A stretch of 64,000 bases of DNA. Source: Halichoerus grypus. Lineage: Eukaryota > Chordata > Mammalia > Carnivora > Phocidae. Made by a program: the position numbers and the translations under genes. The notes below the pieces were generated by a model. The model worked only from the letters and a program-made list of their open reading frames with translations, searched no databases and was not told the DNA's origin. Shown here piece by piece: positions 23,751 through 36,289 of the stretch. Every line of letters starts with the position of its first letter. The first letter of the stretch is position 1. The stretch is from the NCBI RefSeq assembly GCF_964656455.1, contig NC_135721.1, positions 84,672,754 through 84,736,753 of the forward strand. The letters run 5' to 3'.

Positions 23751-24027
23751 CAGTTAAATCTCATTCGTTGAGGATTCCATATTTCTAAATTCACCTACTT
23801 TCTAAAATTGATTTGTAACTCCCAAATCAACACTCATGGTGCCTTTACAGTCATTTGAAGACATGGGTGGAATGATGAAAAATTAGAGCCATCCAAGGAG
23901 CACATTCCCCACCGAGGTGGAATAAAGTGACACTCTGCTTTCTGGTTTTAGCCCGCACAATGTCAGTGAGCATCCTTTTCACAGTCTCACTTAGTGACAC
24001 TCTGGGTGTGTGTTTGCTTTTTGTTCA
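23748..24027. other. Unique non-coding sequence
   Basis: Neither gene nor repeat is recognised in this short interval. Confidence 0.4.
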
Positions 24028-24256
24028 TCACATTGTTTATTTTTATTTTATTTTATTTTAAGATTTTATTTATTTTATAGGGAGAGAGATTGAGCACAAG
24101 CAGGGGTTGCTCAGGCAGAGGGAGAGGGAGAAGCAGGCTCCCTGCCAAGCAAGGATCCTGATGTGGGGTTTGATCCCAGGACCCCAGGATCATGACCTGA
24201 GCCAAAGGCAGACGCTTAACTGACTGAGCCACCCAGGCGCCCCGTCACATAGTTTA
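24028..24256 (-). mobile_element. SINEC: CanSINE, full length
   Basis: The body is about 24040-24244, minus strand, with an ATTTT-rich tail at its left end and CTGAGCCACCCAGGCGCCCC at its right end. The 12-bp duplication TCACATTGTTTA/TCACATAGTTTA (24028-24039, 24245-24256) differs at one base. Confidence 0.92.
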
Positions 24257-24640
24257 AAATGGCTTCTGAGTATAGTACTGAAGTTCTGGGTAAAGTTCTT
24301 ACACAGACGAACGTGGTGATATGCCTTACAGAGAAAACACATGTCTTAGCTAGGTTTCATTCAGGCATGAGTTCTAGAGGTGTTGGCTGTGAATTCAAGG
24401 GTAATGAACCAACCATATAAGGGTGTCTTTAAGTTAAACATACTTAAAACAAGGTTAGGTATTAACCAGTTGATGAAAATGGTGTGACCAGAGGCTCATA
24501 GGAACCTAACCCTGTATTTCCCCTAGGAGCAATGATTCAGTATTTGCTCATTCAATATTTGCAGCAACTTGACAGTGCATAACTGTTGCAAATAATGAGA
24601 GCTGACTGTACACACACCCCCACACATGTGAGTATATATG
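24257..24640. other. Unique non-coding sequence
   Basis: No gene is seen. A short CA-rich stretch lies near 24608-24626. Confidence 0.4.
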
Positions 24641-24644
24641 AGCT

Positions 24645-24872
24645 ATATATATTAAATCATCTCATGACTTATTTAATGGCTCAGTTAGTCCTCATACCAT
24701 CCCTATACAGTAGATCCTTCTATTTTCCCCACTATCTAAATGAGGATGTGGAGACTGAGAGGTTATCAGTTACCTAATGTCACAGACCTGAAAGTAGCAG
24801 GACTAGGATGTGAACGTAGGCAGTGTGGCTCTAGGGTCTGTGTTGTCAGTCACTTTGCCACATGCCTGCTTG
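24645..24872 (-). repeat. MIR: MIR (minus strand), near full length
   Basis: The plus strand reads AAATCATCTCATGACTTATT, then a CCCCACTATCTAAATGAGGA segment, then GGACTAGGATGTGAACG and TCTGTGTTGTCAGTCACTTT. These are the successive parts of a reversed MIR. Confidence 0.75.
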
Positions 24873-25205
24873 TGGATGGGTCTAGAATAGAAAAGGGGCC
24901 TAACTAGGGCATTTCGTTATCACCTTAGTCATCCGGTGGTACAAAGAGAAAAGACGACTGGCTCGGTGGTATGAGGACAAAAGTGAGGTGCTTACAGGGT
25001 GAGATCTCTGTGTTCGATGCATTGTCCAAAAGGAGGCAGAGTGGAGAGCAAGAGCTTGAGCCAAGGGCCAAGAATACTTGCTATTTAAAGAACCAAACTA
25101 AACTAAAACCGAACCAAAACAACAGTGACAGGCATGCCCTACTTGAGGCTTACCTCGGCCTGCCAGGGGAGAAGCAGCTTCCTGTAGGAAAAGCCACCTG
25201 AGTTC
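24873..25205. other. Unique non-coding sequence
   Basis: A 76-codon plus-strand ORF (24971-25201) includes a low-complexity AACTAAACTAAAACCGAACC-derived stretch. It has no domain. Confidence 0.4.
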
Positions 25206-25388
25206 AGTTAAGAAGGATGAGTAAGATGTGCGACTTTGAGCCTCCTGAAATTTCAAATGCTTCAATTTTGAAATGGGATCAAAATAGTCAAACAGAGATT
25301 GTTATGAGAAGCAACTGGGTGAAAGCATTTAGCATGGTACCTGAGACATAGTCAACCCTCATTAGATGACGTTCTAGTAATATCCTTT
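25206..25388 (+). repeat. MIR: MIR fragment (plus strand)
   Basis: GACTTTGAGCCTCCTGAAAT, then a TTTTGAAATGGGATCAAAAT segment, then AAAGCATTTAGCATGGTACC and a CATAGTCAACCCTCATTAGATG-like end follow MIR order. Confidence 0.6.
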
Positions 25389-25799
25389 ACTAGGCGAAGA
25401 GCAGAAAGAAGTATATCTAAGGAGGGTGAGAAACAAAAGGGAAGACACAACATGGCTCACGACTGGGGGGCAGGAAGCAAGCAATGCTTTTGGTGAGGAC
25501 GGGGTGACATGGAGTATGGGGTAGTGACGGGAGGCAAAAAGTCACAGTGTCAGATTTTATAGACATCCAGTAAGGATGGATCTTTAAGTGAAATAGGATT
25601 CTAAGGCAGAATTTCTGAGTAAATTATAAGTGCAGGCTGTTGATAGTGACTTGTTCACTGTAACTGTGCTAGGTTTTTCACAGATTTTCATGACCCACTC
25701 CTCCGTGAAACATTGTTTCCCAATTTAATCTCCTGCTGCTTTTCACTATGTCATCAGATTCAGTTTCAGTCTGGATCCTCAGGGAAAATGAGATGGTCG
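25389..25799. other. Unassigned non-coding sequence
   Basis: No gene or clear repeat. A purine-rich part at 25389-25560 resembles L2-type texture but is not diagnostic. Confidence 0.35.
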
Positions 25800-25935
25800 T
25801 ATCATCTCTGGACACTCCATTTATTCATTTATCCATTCATGCATTTGTTCATCAGACATTCATTGAGTAACTGCCATGTGCAAAAGACTTTCTTCTCCAT
25901 GCTGAGGAATACAGAATGAGTAGACATAAAGGCAC
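25800..25935 (-). repeat. L2/MIR-type 3' end (minus strand)
   Basis: ATTCATTTATCCATTCATGC, then CATTCATTGAGTAACTGCCA, then a CATGCTGAGGAATACAGAATGAG-like segment match the reversed 3' terminus of L2-like repeats. Confidence 0.6.
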
Positions 25936-28654
25936 TCAGAACCTTGGCAGAGAGAGAGGAAAATAAGAATAGCACAGCTTTGGAAAGCACTGCCATAGTC
26001 ATAAGAATAAGCTATTAGAAGAACTTACACGAAGAACTTGATGGAGGGTCATGTGTAAGGAAGCCAGTCAATTGGGCACATGTTTGTGAGTTTAAGAGAT
26101 TCGTGCTTGACCAAGGTGACTGACCTGCTGCTTAGATTCTGGCAATCCTTTTCTGATGTGATAACATCTTACATTTGGGGGCACTAGGATAGAATATGCC
26201 CCGTGAGCATATGCAAGGCAGAGTTTCTCAACATTTTTTAGGTCACCAACTAGAAGCAGAAGAAGACTTAAACCTTTTCCATGAAAAGAATAAGCATATA
26301 TAAGCACAAACATTTAGATACAAGATAAAAGAATCACTGTCTTTCTAAAACGCATTCATGAATTTTGCTTTAAATAATAAAGTTATATGGCACGTTCCGT
26401 CTCCTGTGGGACCAGGATAGACTTCATCAAGCCAAGACTTGGTGTTTCAGGAAGGAGTGATGTAGAGGGGAGTTCAGGCCAAGATAGCCATCTATGATCT
26501 CCATCCACCTCAGGTCACTAGGACAACTGGTCTCAGAATTATTGTTGCTCTCACTGAAAAATCTTTCTGAGTAATGGAAAGGAAAATTTGGATGACCCAA
26601 TGACTTCCGAGAAAGTATAAGCAACCAGTGTTGACAAAATAACATAGGCTCGCTTGCTTTTATCTGAAGGATTCAGCACATGGTTGCTAGGGTAGTGACC
26701 GCTAGTGTGGCTGGGTTGGAAGTGGGACCTTTTTTCTTAGGAAGGATGAGACAGAATGATTCTGAGAAATATCAACTCAATTTTATGTTAATCTATTGAC
26801 AAGATACAGTCAAAATTCTTTAAGGAAACTGTATCTACAGGCAAAATATTCCATACTTTTTTGAAAATGACTTTATGTTGCAGATGGTAGGAAAGAATAA
26901 ATTAACCAAAATATCTTTAATGTTCTTTCTATCACTGTGACTAGTAAAATATATTTCAAGCCTTGAATAAAAGAGTTGGTGTGAACGTGGCCTATCGCAT
27001 GTAACCAATAAGTGTTTCAAGCCCTCATGTCAAGGAATTTTTATGATGGTAAAAAGCATTTCTTAAGATAGTGAACATTCACTAGCCCCACCTGCCTTAA
27101 TAATTGTTGCTGTAAATCTTCTGCCATCTTTCTGGAAGACTAGAGCTGTTATCTAGAGTTTAGAACCAATAGTGATTATATTTACCAAGCAGTTCTGAAA
27201 ATCAATTCCGAGATTAGGAAACTGGGAAGATTATAGAAATTTAATATGACGCCAAGTTATCAATTGCACCGAGTTCAGTAATAAAGGACATATTGGGTGC
27301 AAATATATTTATCACAACAAAATTCTATGTGACTTTTATTTAAATCTAATATTTTCCCCAACCTATTTCCTCTGGTGAGTAGCAGCTTCAGACTCCAGTC
27401 TGCATTTGAATCTAAGATGACTGTGTCTTTACTTAGGAAAGGAAAGTCATCTTTAAGAAGAAGCTTTGTCTTTGCAAGTAGAATAATTGACTGAACGGGC
27501 ATAATGTGATTCACTTTTAAAGTATGTTCCTCTATATGACACTTCAGTAGTAATAGTAACGATCTTTCTTATTTTATGCTCCACTAGGGCATATGTGGCC
27601 AATTGTACCGCCAGTGTAAGTCTGGATTACTTTCTATTACTTTCTATTGATAATTTTTAATAACTGAAGACATTTGGAACTAGAAGGCAGTCAGTGGTGC
27701 TTGCAACAAAGCAGGGGCAATTAAGATGGGTGAGGGTTTTAAACTCTGCTTTGGTCTGTGCACATCGGGAGAGGCAGAGTCAGCCATTAAAAATATTAAA
27801 CCATTTGGGTCTGGGGTTAAGGTCTGTGAACTGTTTAATGTCATAATTGCCTGCTGCCTCAGTCATCAAACTGAATGAACTTCTAAGTTGAAATGTCATA
27901 AACGTTCAGTGTAAAGATTTATATAACCCAGGTATCCGACCTACCACCATGCCATGCCTATGGCAGGAAACGTTTGTTATGTCTTACTCAACCTTTGGGG
28001 AAAAAAATAAATAAATCCGGAAATGTGCTTGTTCTGGCAATGATCAAAACATTAAGGACCAATTCTGTTATCTGTGTGGTGTGTTCAGAATCCATGAGAA
28101 ACAGACCCGTTCCCTATAAAAAAAAAATAATAATTTAGATCCAAATTCCTTTCATGGATAGGTGTGTGTTTATTAGAACAAATGAAAATGGTTAGTGTCA
28201 TGTTTTCCCACTGTGCACTTTGCTAAAATGAGGGAGGAACATTTTTAGTTAGAGTGAATTTTATTTTCTAAAGAAGTACATTATTTTGTGATTCTCACTT
28301 ATATTTTGCTCCTCCCTTAAAAAAAAAGCCCTGAAATTTCATCATGTGTATATTATAAAATGTGTGCTACATGTTAAACAATATTTTGTAGTCGGATATT
28401 ATTTGGAATTTCCCCTTTCTATACAATGTAGGATTATTTTAAAGTCAGTGATTCATTAAACTCATAATAATGGCATACTTGCCCATTATAAAAATTTAAA
28501 ATCAACCAACGCCCCATAGACCCTGTGACAGAAGTTCTCTTGTGAAGTTCTAACAAATTTAATATAATACCAACTTATTAATTGCACTTATCAAATTATC
28601 AAAACTGTGTGCATTAAACTCTTAGAAATCTGTAATAAAAAATAAACATAAATT
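25936..28654. other. Unique AT-rich sequence; candidate conserved block near 27.7-28.0 kb
   Basis: No gene is seen in 2.7 kb. Short ORFs (60-79 codons) are scattered on the minus strand without domains. The part at about 27700-27960 is repeat-free and balanced in composition, and could be conserved non-coding DNA. A-rich runs lie at about 28000-28013, 28119-28129 and 28319-28327. Confidence 0.4.
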
Positions 28655-28893
28655 AAAATGGGCAAAGATCCGAATGAAACTTTGACAAAAGAAACTCTAT
28701 GAGTGGTTAATGAGTATGTTAAAATATTTTCAGTATCATTTGTTTCCAGGGAAATGCAAATTAAAATGACAATAGAATATCACTACAAATCTATTAGTAT
28801 GGCTAAAATTTAGGGAAAGAAAATGTAGAAATACTAAGAGTTGGTAAGAATGTGGAGCACCTGGAACTCTTATGCATCGATGATGGGAATGTG
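28655..28893 (+). mobile_element. L1: Old L1 ORF2 fragment, plus strand
   Basis: GGGAAATGCAAATTAAAATG, then a GAATATCACTACAAATCTATTAGTATGGCT region, then GTTGGTAAGAATGTGGAGCA and CGATGATGGGAATGTGTATT follow the conserved order of the L1 ORF2 3' region. The frame is broken, as expected for an ancient fragment. Confidence 0.7.
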
Positions 28894-29500
28894 TATTGAG
28901 TGTCTGACGTAAACCAAACCCCATGTTGGGCATTGACAAAAAGGAAGAAGTGTAAGAGAGTGCTCTGACCCATGAGATTGCTAGTTTGGTGGCAGAGCTG
29001 GTCGTGTGGACAAGTGATCGCTGTACTAATATAAAGTGTAGGGATTTGCAGCAGATGCTACAGAATCCCATGGGGGGTGACCCCTCAGCCAAACAGGGTG
29101 AGGGATGGAAGAGATAGAGGTTTTTAGGTGGCTTATCAGCAGAGCCTGAGTAGTACAAGGGGTCAGTCAGGGAAAAAAGGAAAGGAGGAAGAAGCCTATT
29201 ATAGACAGAACACAAAACACAGAAGTGTTGGTCTATGAAAGATTATGGCAGATTTTGGGTACTTGTGGCTTCCAGAGGGAACAACAGTGGGGCAGAAGTA
29301 GCAGGCAGGTGACCACACAGAAAGGTAGGAACTACATATTTGAAGCACCAGCTAGAATATTTGGCTTTCATCCTGAAAGCTATAAAAATCCAATAAAGGT
29401 TTTAAGCGCCATGATCAAATTTGGTTTTTGGAGTGAACACTCTTTCAGCAGCATTGAAAATTACCTGGACACAGGTAAGACCAAAGACAAGGTGGTTAGT
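28894..29500 (-). repeat. L2-like fragment (minus strand)
   Basis: TTGAGTGTCTGACGTAAACC is followed by body-like segments: GAAGCACCAGCTAGAATATT, a TTGGCTTTCATCCTGAAAGC region, TTTTAAGCGCCATGATCAAA and TTTTTGGAGTGAACACTCTT. I remember this order from reversed L2 copies (GGATTTTATTCT..., TTTTGAGCAGGGGAGTGACATG..., GATCACTCTGGC). The exact family is unconfirmed. Overlapping ORFs here (159 and 92 codons) are not genes. Confidence 0.5.
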
Positions 29501-30060
29501 TGACTATTAAAAAAAAAAAAACCCAAACACAACATTTATAATTCACCAATGATAACCAATATAGAGTTCCCTCCTTTGGTGATCCAGGTCTTGATATCTG
29601 ATGGCCTCCAACAAATATGTGAGTGAATTTTCTTTAGATGTTTATTTTCCTTCCTGAAGGTTATGCAGTCTGTGATGAAAATGCTGAACACCCTTCCACA
29701 ATATTGCTGAGAAAAACTCAGGCAGATGATGACATTATTTTGCCAAAAGATGTCACATTAAAAACAATATTTCTTCACAGAGAAACCACCTTCCAGAAGA
29801 GACCGTCATAAGCCAAGGCTCCAGGCAGTCTGCACATTGCTAGCTCCTTCTTAGCAATTGCAATCTAGCATACCTCAGTGGGCCCTTAACAAAGAGACTC
29901 TCAAACCCACTGGTTGGAGAATAAAAACAGTCTGAAGCCTTTCTCTGACAGGATTAAAGGTGGTCTCTGAAGAGCTTGTAGCAAGGTAGCTTACTCTGAA
30001 AGTGCAACCAAGAAGAGATACCCCATGTGCACGACAAAGACTGTGTAGGGTAACTTTGGC
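29501..30060. other. Unique non-coding sequence
   Basis: No gene is seen. A-run at 29508-29521. The region 29640-29800 is repeat-free and could be conserved, which is inference only. Confidence 0.35.
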
Positions 30061-30505
30061 TCTGTTAGTCAGGGTTTGTCAGGAAAACATCTCATGCCCT
30101 GGTGCTTTATTATAGGAGTCTAATACAAAAGCAAATTACACAGGTGTTGGAAGATGAAAATAGGGGTAAGTGAAACAATCCAGAGATTAACACCTGCAGG
30201 AAGTGGCTACCACCACAAAGATTTGGAGAGGCCGAGTGAAAGAGGAGGTATGTACCACCATGGACCACGTGCCCGGTCCTAAGGGCGGGTCCTTGGAAGA
30301 CAGGCATGTTTTGTGGGAACAGACTTCTGGTAGAGGCAAAGCCACTGCCGGAGAAGCTTCTGAAAACAGAAACAAGGTAGAAATACTATGGCTTCACTTT
30401 CCCTCTACCTGCCCAGCTAATATCCTGCCACTTTCCTTTGGCTGAAACTAACAGGAAACCAATGAGCAAGGCATTCTGGGAAATGTAGTTTTCAGTAGCC
30501 CACTG
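30061..30505. repeat. Old interspersed repeat, family not named
   Basis: GTTAGTCAGGGTTTGTCAGG, TTTATTATAGGAGTCTAATA and the terminal GGCATTCTGGGAAATGTAGT are words I associate with one or more old mammalian repeats. Its start resembles the unit at 15386. Three overlapping short ORFs (30110-30445) are probably fortuitous. Confidence 0.45.
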
Positions 30506-31599
30506 TGCAACAGAGGAAAAGGAGGGGGCAGGTACCGGAGGTCAGAGAGACAAATAATCTACGCAGTATTAGGTAGGTTTGCAGTTGACCTTTGTTCAAT
30601 TTGCCCACTTCCAATGAGAAGCCTGCTAAGGAGTCTGCTTCCAATGAGAAGACAATAAATATATTTCATAGTGAGATCAAGAAGGTTTCGGAAGTTTCCC
30701 ACGGCTATCCTATAACATGACTCAAATTTATTAATGCAGTTCAAACAAGTCGTATTTAATTTATTTAGCAGGAAATATGGTTCTGCTCTCCTACTCACAG
30801 TAGGTGCACAATAAAGTTTGCTAGAAGACTAATTTAAACATGATCAGGGCGTAGAGGTCCTCTTAGTGACTTTCTGAAATCTGAAAGCAGATTTAGAGCT
30901 CAGTTCTTAAAATTCCTTCATCTACGAACAGAAATGACCTCATTAACAAGGGAGGGATTTAATCTTTGAAAAGGGGGCACTTAGCAAGGATTTTATGGAA
31001 GCAGGAATCTGGATACATCTACCAAGAGGTAAAGAGGTAACAGCAACCCTGAGATATGCTATGATAATTAATGCACAATTGTAAAATTTTGATAAAAGAT
31101 TCAAATAATGATAATGAAGAAAAGGAGCAAAGATAGCGACCATTAAGACTCTCCTACCACTACCTTATTCAATGCATTATTCTGAAGTCTGCTCTCTGTT
31201 GTGTATCATGAGAATAGTGACTGCTTCACTCAGAGGCTCATAGGTTACTGGGTTCAGGGCACTGTGCTTAGCTGTCTCTCCCACCTGATTTAATTTCCCT
31301 TTGTGCTTATCCCCTCCCCAAATTTGAACTTGCCTACATATTATCTTTTTGATCTAGCATTCAACTACATGTATGTAATTCTTATTTTGAGTTTGACATT
31401 GTGCTGAGACTATGGACCAAAAATTAACAAATCATCATCGTTGTTATCATCATCATCATCATCATAATCAACAACAAAGCCCCAATAAACTCAAGGCATG
31501 ATTCTTAATCTCAGGGAACTGATAGATCTTGATATCCTCTTATACTTTTTCTAACAATTTCTTCACTTAATGAGCACATATGGATTAGCTGATGACAGC
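30506..31599. other. Unique non-coding sequence
   Basis: No gene is recognised. A short internal duplication of CTTCCAATGAGAAG occurs at about 30608-30621 and 30639-30652. An ATC trinucleotide microsatellite lies at 31445-31465. Confidence 0.4.
31445..31465. repeat. (ATC)n microsatellite
   Basis: About seven ATC units. Confidence 0.85.
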
Positions 31600-31795
31600 A
31601 TTCCTTAAAGAGTTACTGCACATGAGGCACTGTGTTAAACATTTGACACACTGTGCTTTTTAAATTATTATTATTTCATCAATGCTTTTAGGTGTGTTAT
31701 GTTATCATCATTTGACAGAAGATGCAATAGAAACATAGAGAGGTTATGCTGGCCTGTAGGTGGTAGAGCCAGGATCAAAACTCCAAGAACAGAGG
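31600..31795 (-). repeat. MIR: MIR fragment (minus strand)
   Basis: CATGAGGCACTGTGTTAAAC, then CATCATTTGACAGAAGATGC and a GTGGTAGAGCCAGGATCAAAACTCC-like end match a reversed MIR. Confidence 0.7.
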
Positions 31796-31854
31796 ATGGA
31801 AAATAGGGTGTGGCGTTCTCATGGCTAGTCAGAATGGGCACCCTGATCTATATT

Positions 31855-32365
31855 GTCCTGGTCTACTAAGTGCCAGTCACTGTGCTAAGAACTAGAACAC
31901 CAACAGGCCAGAAACAGCTCTGGAACTTCAAGAGTTATGGTCTAGTTCATGAGACTACATACAGAATGGCATCCTATGGTGCTACAGATGCTGAGAGATG
32001 GGAGATGGTAAAAGTTGCTTAAGGAAAAATAAAGAAAAGTAGGGTTGGGTTAGTTCTACCTGAGCAGTGGGAGAGAATTGGGGCAAATGATACTATAGCT
32101 AAGTCATGGCGTTTAGCTCCCTGGGCAGGGGTTAGAGGATGATGAGGGAGGGAAGAACATCAAGAGAGCATTAGTAAAGATGGGGTGGGAATCAGATGGC
32201 ACTTGAAGAACATAGACCATGCAACACACCTAAATGTTGGGTGCCAAAGAAAAGGCAGAGAAATAAACACCAAGGAGATGACGGGGCTCTGATCATGTCA
32301 CTAAGAAGTGAGGATTTTGACTTGACAGTAATGAGGCAGCATCAAAGGATTTTAAGCAGCTTTTG
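31855..32365 (-). repeat. L2-like fragment (minus strand)
   Basis: TACTAAGTGCCAGTCACTGT opens the stretch. Downstream it has ATGAGACTACATACAGAATG, GAAGTGAGGATTTTGACTTG and CATCAAAGGATTTTAAGCAG. The order fits a reversed L2. Support is moderate because the copy is diverged and I am matching from memory. Confidence 0.5.
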
Positions 32366-34399
32366 TTTTTAGAAAGTCCACCAAGGTCAATAAGAAAAAG
32401 ATTGGCACATAACAACGGTAGATTAGTGATGCAGTGAGGACATGAAATGAGTCAGTGGCAGTGGGAATGCCTATGGAAGATGCTAGGAAAGTAGAAACCA
32501 TAACACTGTAAATGTACCTAGGACCTGAGAAGAAAAAGAGGAAATAAGGGGAAAAAAACAAAACAAAACAAAACAGAAAAACCCACCTGACTTGACTAAT
32601 GAAAGAGATTTCAGTACCATTCTCAAAAATAAGAAAATAGGAAAAAAATGGTTTGGGAAATGCCTTTTCTCTTATCCTCCTGTCTTTTTTTTTTCTTTGC
32701 CATTTTCCTCCCTTTATTTGTTAAACTTGTATCTCATTTTCCATTTTCTTTGTCCCTCAAGGTCAAACTGGTGAGAAGGTCGTGGTTTATGTCATGTGAT
32801 TTGAAATTAGCATGGCAAGAATCTTTATCCAAAAATAGATCCAGAGAACCAAATATTCCCTAATTACTTTAAATGGAGTTTTGTTTTGTTTTTACTATTC
32901 ACACAGTGAATTGGAAAATTTAAAAAAAATAAAAAGGTAGATTCGAAGTCTGTGATGAGTAGATATGGGGTAATCTATGTAAAGGTATATGTAGGCAACA
33001 GGTTTCTGGCTTGGATGTTTGGGTGATAGTAATTAGGCTTAACTGTTTAGGAAAAACAGTGATTTGGGGGTAAAGATGAGGTTTTTATGCTGAATTTGTC
33101 TGCATTTCTACCGGGTAGGTTAGATACTGGGTTGTTCAGCATAGGAGCAAGCTGAGAGCTTGAATTATGGGTGACATCAGCACACAAATGGTCATGGGAG
33201 TCAATGTAACACCCAGAAAATTATAAGGAATGAAGAAGGAAGAAGAGGAAAGGTCAAATGGTGCAGATTATAATGCTCAGAGTCAGGCAGAGAAAGAGGA
33301 AGAAGCAGAGAGTATTGGGAAGGAAGGTAAGAGAAACAGGAGAACCAAGAGAGCTTACTTTGTTTAAGCCAAGAGAAGGGAAGGAAGAGGTCCATGTCCA
33401 GAGGCCAATGTCATTGAAAGAAGACATTGTGTTTGGCTACTAAGGGATCACTACTGACTTTTGACCCAGGGAATTCAGGGGGTTGTTGGGGATGGGAAGT
33501 CAACCGCAGTGAGTAATAAGGAAGTTCATAAAATCTGAATATGTGGAAAAGTGTTGCCTCTGGGCAAGCTTGCTTAAAAATCAAGCAGAGTAAATGCAGG
33601 GGAGTTCTACTCTCCACAAATACACATTGCTATGATCATCAGGGGCAGTGGTAAAAAAAGTAGAAGTGTCCGGTGCATCGGGCCATGGAATTTATGCAAT
33701 GAAGCTGGGGGCTGAGGATGGGGCAAACCACATCAAAGCTTAGATAGCAAAGCTGATTGTAAATAATTCCATACACCGCCCCACCAAGACCCCAAAATAT
33801 TTCAGTCTGTCCTGACGGTTCCAAGACCCAAACCACAAAATAGCCTAAGGACATAATGGCAATCTGAGGCTACGTACAAATGAAATTAGCCTATGTGCCA
33901 CTCTATTCCTGCTCCTATTTACTGACCCCACATCTCTCCAGTAACACCAAATCCCTCTAATATCAGTGAAGGAGGTTCCATCTGGGAATGTTTAGATGCT
34001 TTAGTGATAGCCTTAGGCTGAGATAGATGGTAATATCTCCCGAAATGAGATTCACTGTCACAGGAAATTCCAACGGCCATGCTTTCATGGGCCCCACATT
34101 TTCAAGCTGGAACAAGTATGTGATAACTATGTGAACAAATTAGGCACCTCACCCCAATAATATAGAGAGAGTCAAGATCACATTGGTTGTTGGCCAACTT
34201 GAACTTCCACCTTTAGGCATGCTGCTCGGTAGGACTCTCTGGTGAATCACGGTTCATGGTCTTCTGATCTGCTATTAATACAATTTCTGCTGCCCTTTGA
34301 GCTTTCAGCTCCACATGTGTAATTCCTCCAAGAAATTCAGTATGTTATCTAAAAGGTCTCTCAATGCCACTGCATCAATGCAAACCAGACTACTCTAAG
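32366..34399. other. Unassigned non-coding sequence
   Basis: No gene is found in 2 kb. Short ORFs of 60-71 codons occur on both strands without domains. Purine-rich portions at 33100-33450 may be decayed L2 body. Confidence 0.35.
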
Positions 34400-34880
34400 A
34401 TGAACAAAGGGAATTTAACTTTCATAAGTTGGTTTTAAAAATGCATTTACTTTGACTGCACTGAAAGAATCTAAAAAAAGATGAAAAGCATCTTTAGCAT
34501 GCCAAAAACATCTGGTTTCATATTTTCAGACCAAAAGGAAATTGCACGAAGACTAAAATCTTATGTTTTGATTTATATTATTATTGGAGGGCTGAGAAGC
34601 TGCCAGTCACCAAGTAAAATTTTATGATGATAAATAAATAAGGAAAACAATCTGACAAAACATGTTGTGGAACAAAGCTGCATTTCAAGTTTAATTAACT
34701 GATAACAATGTTTATGATGGAAGAACCGTGCCACCAATTATACAGTTAGTAAAAGTAGGCCCCCAATGAAAAGACAAGCCCGTAGAACCATGGAAAGGGC
34801 TCTTCCTCAACATAACATTTCAGCTTATCCAAGCAAAGTTTGGCTTCGTGTAGTAAATTGTGCATCAATTAAGGCCCTCA
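34400..34880. other. Candidate conserved non-coding element
   Basis: The block is repeat-free and AT-rich, with homeodomain-like sites (TTAATTAACTG at about 34692, AATTA cores). Its dense, well-preserved appearance resembles vertebrate conserved non-coding elements. Conservation cannot be seen from one sequence. No coding frame is present. Confidence 0.35.
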
Positions 34881-35829
34881 CTGAACGCGTGCGTAAGTTG
34901 GTCTCTTAGAGGTGGTACCTCAAAGCAGCACATTTTATCTGGAACAATAGTAGGAGGGATGCCTTCCTAATAAGCTGAGTGATGGTGTCTCCTGCAAGTG
35001 ACAGGCAGAAAAACAGCAGAAATACAGCAGTCAGGAAGGAATTCCGGGGGGGGGGGGGTTGTTGGGGGGAGGAAGCATAAAAGAAAAGAGAATGTTTTCA
35101 TCTTTTTAGCACTATGCTTCTCCCTCCCCCAAAACCTCAGACAAAATTCTGACAAAGTGTTCCCACAAGAAGGCTTTCAGAGAGGCTGCCATCAACAGTG
35201 GGGCTGTAGGTAGAAGTGTTCCTTAATGGTGCACAGGAGAACACGGGCCCTTTGCTGTTCTGACTCTTGCATTTAAAAGCATGACTTCTCAGTTGTTGCA
35301 ATTCAAAGAATTAGGATCAGAGCCATTGTTTGTTCTCAGAGTAAACTGTTTGCTTTCACTTTGCCATTGAGACTAGCTCCTGCCATGTTTTAACATTTAT
35401 TATATTTTTAAAGGGGCACTTGGCTTAGCAGATCTTATAAGTTGATTTACTCGAACTACTGAAAGAGATAAACCTAGGCTGATACGTATAAGATTTGATG
35501 TCGGATCTTCCTCGGCCTTTGGAATGCTGGCCTGTTACTAGATTTAGGAAATACTTAAGTCCCTTGACTCCTGGCCCATTAACCATTCCGCTCACACCCC
35601 TTCTAGAATCCTTTCAACAGCAATAACTGTCACTATGCTTCTGGTCTCTCTGACACTGAGCCCCACACGCAAATAAGATCAGTTAGCACATTAAGCAATG
35701 CATTCCAAATATTAGGTGGTTTCCCAATGGAGGCCTAATGGAATTTAAAATACATATATATCTGATATTAAGGGGGATAGTATTCAATCAAATGCTTTTG
35801 TTGGTAAAACTCAATATTCTGTAGTCAGA
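34881..35829. other. Unique non-coding sequence with a G-run
   Basis: There is no gene. A run of 13 G at 35046-35058 is followed by TTGTTGGGGGGAGG, a potential G-quadruplex former. ORFs of 62 and 71 codons across it are low-complexity. Confidence 0.4.
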
Positions 35830-36289
35830 CAAAAGGCCCCCAGAATGCAGAACAGTTGTGGAAAATTCCTGGAACTTTGAGCTTAGATACAGTTGCCATC
35901 AAAAACACTCTGAAGTGCATTTGTTGATTCAGGAGGAAGCACAAAGCATTTGGAATTTGGGTTTTCCTAGAATCCGTTCAAATTTGTGCATGGCAATTTC
36001 CTGTGTGATTTCTCTTTTCTTTCCTCCAGTTGTGTCCTCCCATGAGTTAATGTCATGCGATTTCTCTCTTCGTATGAAAATTATTAGCATTCAACTCAAT
36101 TGTCTGGTCAGCTATTTTTTTGTTTCTCTCCTTTAGCTGTGGGGGGCAATTGCCACCCCTTCGAGTAATGAAATGAACTTTTCCGTATGCGGTAGGCTGC
36201 GTTGGTTCATCTCGTGGCTGTCTGCGAGCATATATGTGTGTGGAAAAGTTAACATCCTGTCTTCAACACTGTTGGGAATTACTACTGGC
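35830..36289. other. Candidate conserved non-coding sequence beside the hairpin
   Basis: Repeat-free sequence leads into the hairpin at 36290. A 92-codon ORF at 35858-36136 has no domain and no splice context that I can defend. Confidence 0.3.

Noticed and set aside
28736..29215. 159-codon minus-strand ORF
   Set aside because: It runs antisense through an old L1 fragment and into L2-like sequence. It has no recognisable domain and no exon signals.
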